A DNA stretch of 38,596 nucleotides, taken from assembly GCA_009840175.1 (NCBI GenBank), contig VXOI01000007.1:30473-69068 (forward strand). The letters are read 5' to 3'. The stretch is from Chloroflexota bacterium. GTDB lineage: Bacteria; Chloroflexota; Dehalococcoidia; Lucifugimonadales; UBA3495. Below are positions 37,428 through 38,596 of the stretch, piece after piece (positions within the stretch are counted from its first letter, which is position 1; each line of letters opens with the position of its first letter). The position numbers were made by a program, and so were the translations under genes. A model generated the notes under the pieces. That model was not told the DNA's origin, did not search any database, and was given only the letters and a program-made list of their open reading frames with translations.

Positions 37428-38522
37428 TTGGAGTTCAACATCGCAGTCATGGGCGGCGACGGCATCGGCCCCGAGGTGACGGACCAGGGCGTCCGCGCTC
37501 TGGAGGCCGTGGGCCGCGCCTTCGGCCACACCTTCAACCTGTCCTACGGCGACATCGGCGGCATCTCCATAGATAAGCACGGCATTCCCTTCACCGACGA
37601 TATCCGCGCCATGTCCGGCGACAACGACGCCGTGCTCTTCGGCGCAGTCGGCGGCCCCAAGTGGGACGACCCGAACGCCGCCGTGCGCCCCGAGCAGGGC
37701 CTGCTGGACATCCGGTCCCACATGGGCGTCTTCGCCAACATCCGCCCCGTCAAGGTCTACCCCTGGCTCGCCGACGCCAGCCCCCTCAAGGCGGATGTGC
37801 TGGAGGGCGTGGACATGGTCGTGGTGCGCGAGCTCACCGGCGGCCTCTACTACGCCGAGCCGCGCGGACGCCGCCAGACCCCCGGCGGGATCATAGCCGA
37901 AGACACCATGCGCTACACAGAGGGCGAGATTGAGCGCGTCCTCCGCGTCGGCTTCGAGCTGGCCCGTGGCCGCCGCAGGAAGCTCACTTCCGTGGACAAG
38001 GCCAACGTCCTCGAATGCTCCCGCCTCTGGCGCGCCGTCGCCACCCGCCTCGGTGAGGAGTACCCCGACGTAGATCTGGAGCACGCCTACGTTGACGCCT
38101 GCGCCATGCAGCTCATTTCCAGCCCTTCCCGATTCGACGTAATCGTCGCCGAGAACACCTTCGGCGACATCCTCACCGACGAGGCATCGGTGCTGGCCGC
38201 ATCCTTGGGTATGTTGCCCTCGGCCAGCCTCGCTCAGGTCCCCGTAGAGGGCCAGCCCTCCGTCGGTATGTACGAACCCATCCATGGTACCGCTCCCGAC
38301 ATTGCCGGCAGGGGCATTGCCAATCCCGTCGGCTCGATCCTCAGCATGGCCATGATGCTCCGCTACTCCCTTGGCCTCACCGAAGAAGCCGCCGCCGTGG
38401 AGCGCGCCGTCGAAGTGACCCTCCAGAACGGCGCACGCACTGCTGACATCTCCAGCGGCGCGGCCACCGTCAGCACCGTAGAAATGGGCGACGCCATCGT
38501 CGGCGCTATAGGCGGCGCATAA
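37428..38522 (+). CDS. leuB: 3-isopropylmalate dehydrogenase
   Basis: A 364-residue NAD-dependent decarboxylating dehydrogenase of leucine synthesis, cytosolic and dimeric. Motifs are FNIAVMGGDGIGPEV at the start, FGAVGGPKWDD near residue 65, VVVRELTGGLYYAEPRGR near 140, and the signature ENTFGDILTDEASVLAASLG near 243, then EPIHGTAPDIAGRGIANPVG. The length fits the family. The start is TTG 37428, preceded by AGGAGG six bases upstream; no upstream ATG is in frame. It is separated from the preceding gene by the 400-base repeat mosaic and probably has its own promoter; TATACT at 37386 is a -10 candidate without a good -35. No other leu gene is in the window. Confidence 0.96.
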   Translation: MEFNIAVMGGDGIGPEVTDQGVRALEAVGRAFGHTFNLSYGDIGGISIDKHGIPFTDDIRAMSGDNDAVLFGAVGGPKWDDPNAAVRPEQGLLDIRSHMGVFANIRPVKVYPWLADASPLKADVLEGVDMVVVRELTGGLYYAEPRGRRQTPGGIIAEDTMRYTEGEIERVLRVGFELARGRRRKLTSVDKANVLECSRLWRAVATRLGEEYPDVDLEHAYVDACAMQLISSPSRFDVIVAENTFGDILTDEASVLAASLGMLPSASLAQVPVEGQPSVGMYEPIHGTAPDIAGRGIANPVGSILSMAMMLRYSLGLTEEAAAVERAVEVTLQNGARTADISSGAATVSTVEMGDAIVGAIGGA

Positions 38523-38596
38523 CCATGAAATATCCCCTCCCCCTTGTAGGGAGAGAGTGAAGGGGCATAACCACGAAAAATTCCCTCCCCCTTGAG
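38518..38596. repeat. Two direct copies of a repeat family 1 unit at the window end
   Basis: CATAACCATGAAATATCCCC then TCCCCCTTGTAGGGAGAGAG recurs 49 bases later as CATAACCACGAAAAATTCCC then TCCCCCTTGAG, cut by the window end. The family 1 palindrome has therefore been duplicated in tandem with about ten bases of flank. Confidence 0.75.

Overview
The window looks like a GC-rich chromosome segment from an uncultured Chloroflexota bacterium, most likely of the SAR202/Dehalococcoidia type. This is inferred from gene content and not tested by phylogeny: several short-chain dehydrogenases, a luciferase-like oxidoreductase, a degenerate crotonase, MaoC-type hotdog proteins, a tryptophan T-box leader, many small orphan families (DUF2283, DUF1828, DUF1697, PaREP1/HEPN-like) and a high density of short palindromic intergenic repeats. 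No rRNA or tRNA gene was recognised.

Layout. 1-2.9 kb (minus): an SDR without the usual catalytic residues, an LLM-class flavin oxidoreductase and a coiled-coil/PD-(D/E)XK-like protein. 2.9-11.4 kb (minus): a tryptophan operon in transcription order T-box leader, trpE, VOC protein, trpG, two small antitoxin-like genes, a MITE-like element, trpD, a double-DUF2283 gene, trpC, trpF, trpB; trpA is not in the window. 11.4-15.3 kb (minus): a DUF1828/DUF6978-like pair, a cupin, an SLC13-type anion transporter, a second copy of the MITE and a crotonase-family gene. 15.6-18.7 kb (plus): a small unknown gene, a dCTP-deaminase-like gene, an arsC-like phosphatase whose catalytic loop has been destroyed by two compensating frameshifts, a quinone oxidoreductase and a membrane protein. 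18.7-20.4 kb (minus): two canonical SDRs. 20.6-22.7 kb (plus): a VapBC toxin-antitoxin pair and an MGH1/GH63-like glycosidase. 22.7-29.5 kb (minus): a NYN-LOTUS protein, a pair of HEPN-like genes, a GT4 glycosyltransferase and purL. 29.8-30.4 kb (plus): a DUF1697 gene. 30.4-33.0 kb (minus): recF behind two unknown genes. 33.1-38.5 kb (plus): a hotdog dehydratase pair, a repetitive-tail membrane protein, a HEPN-like gene, a SelW-like selenoprotein, a pentapeptide-repeat protein, a P-loop/DRTGG protein and leuB.

Most notable points. (1) A SelW/Rdx-family gene at 34948-35232 is read through an in-frame TGA in a CxxU motif, followed by a hairpin of the bacterial SECIS type. (2) The trp operon begins with a complete transcriptional T-box riboswitch carrying a UGG specifier and a terminator. 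(3) About sixteen copies of one palindromic repeat family are present; two lie in frame inside recF and a glycosyltransferase gene, and one supplies the C-terminus of TrpC. (4) Two copies of a TA-flanked, IS630/mariner-like MITE lie just upstream of trpD and of the SLC13 gene. (5) The gap before leuB is a mosaic of nested inverted repeats separated by a recurring ATCCCGCC spacer.
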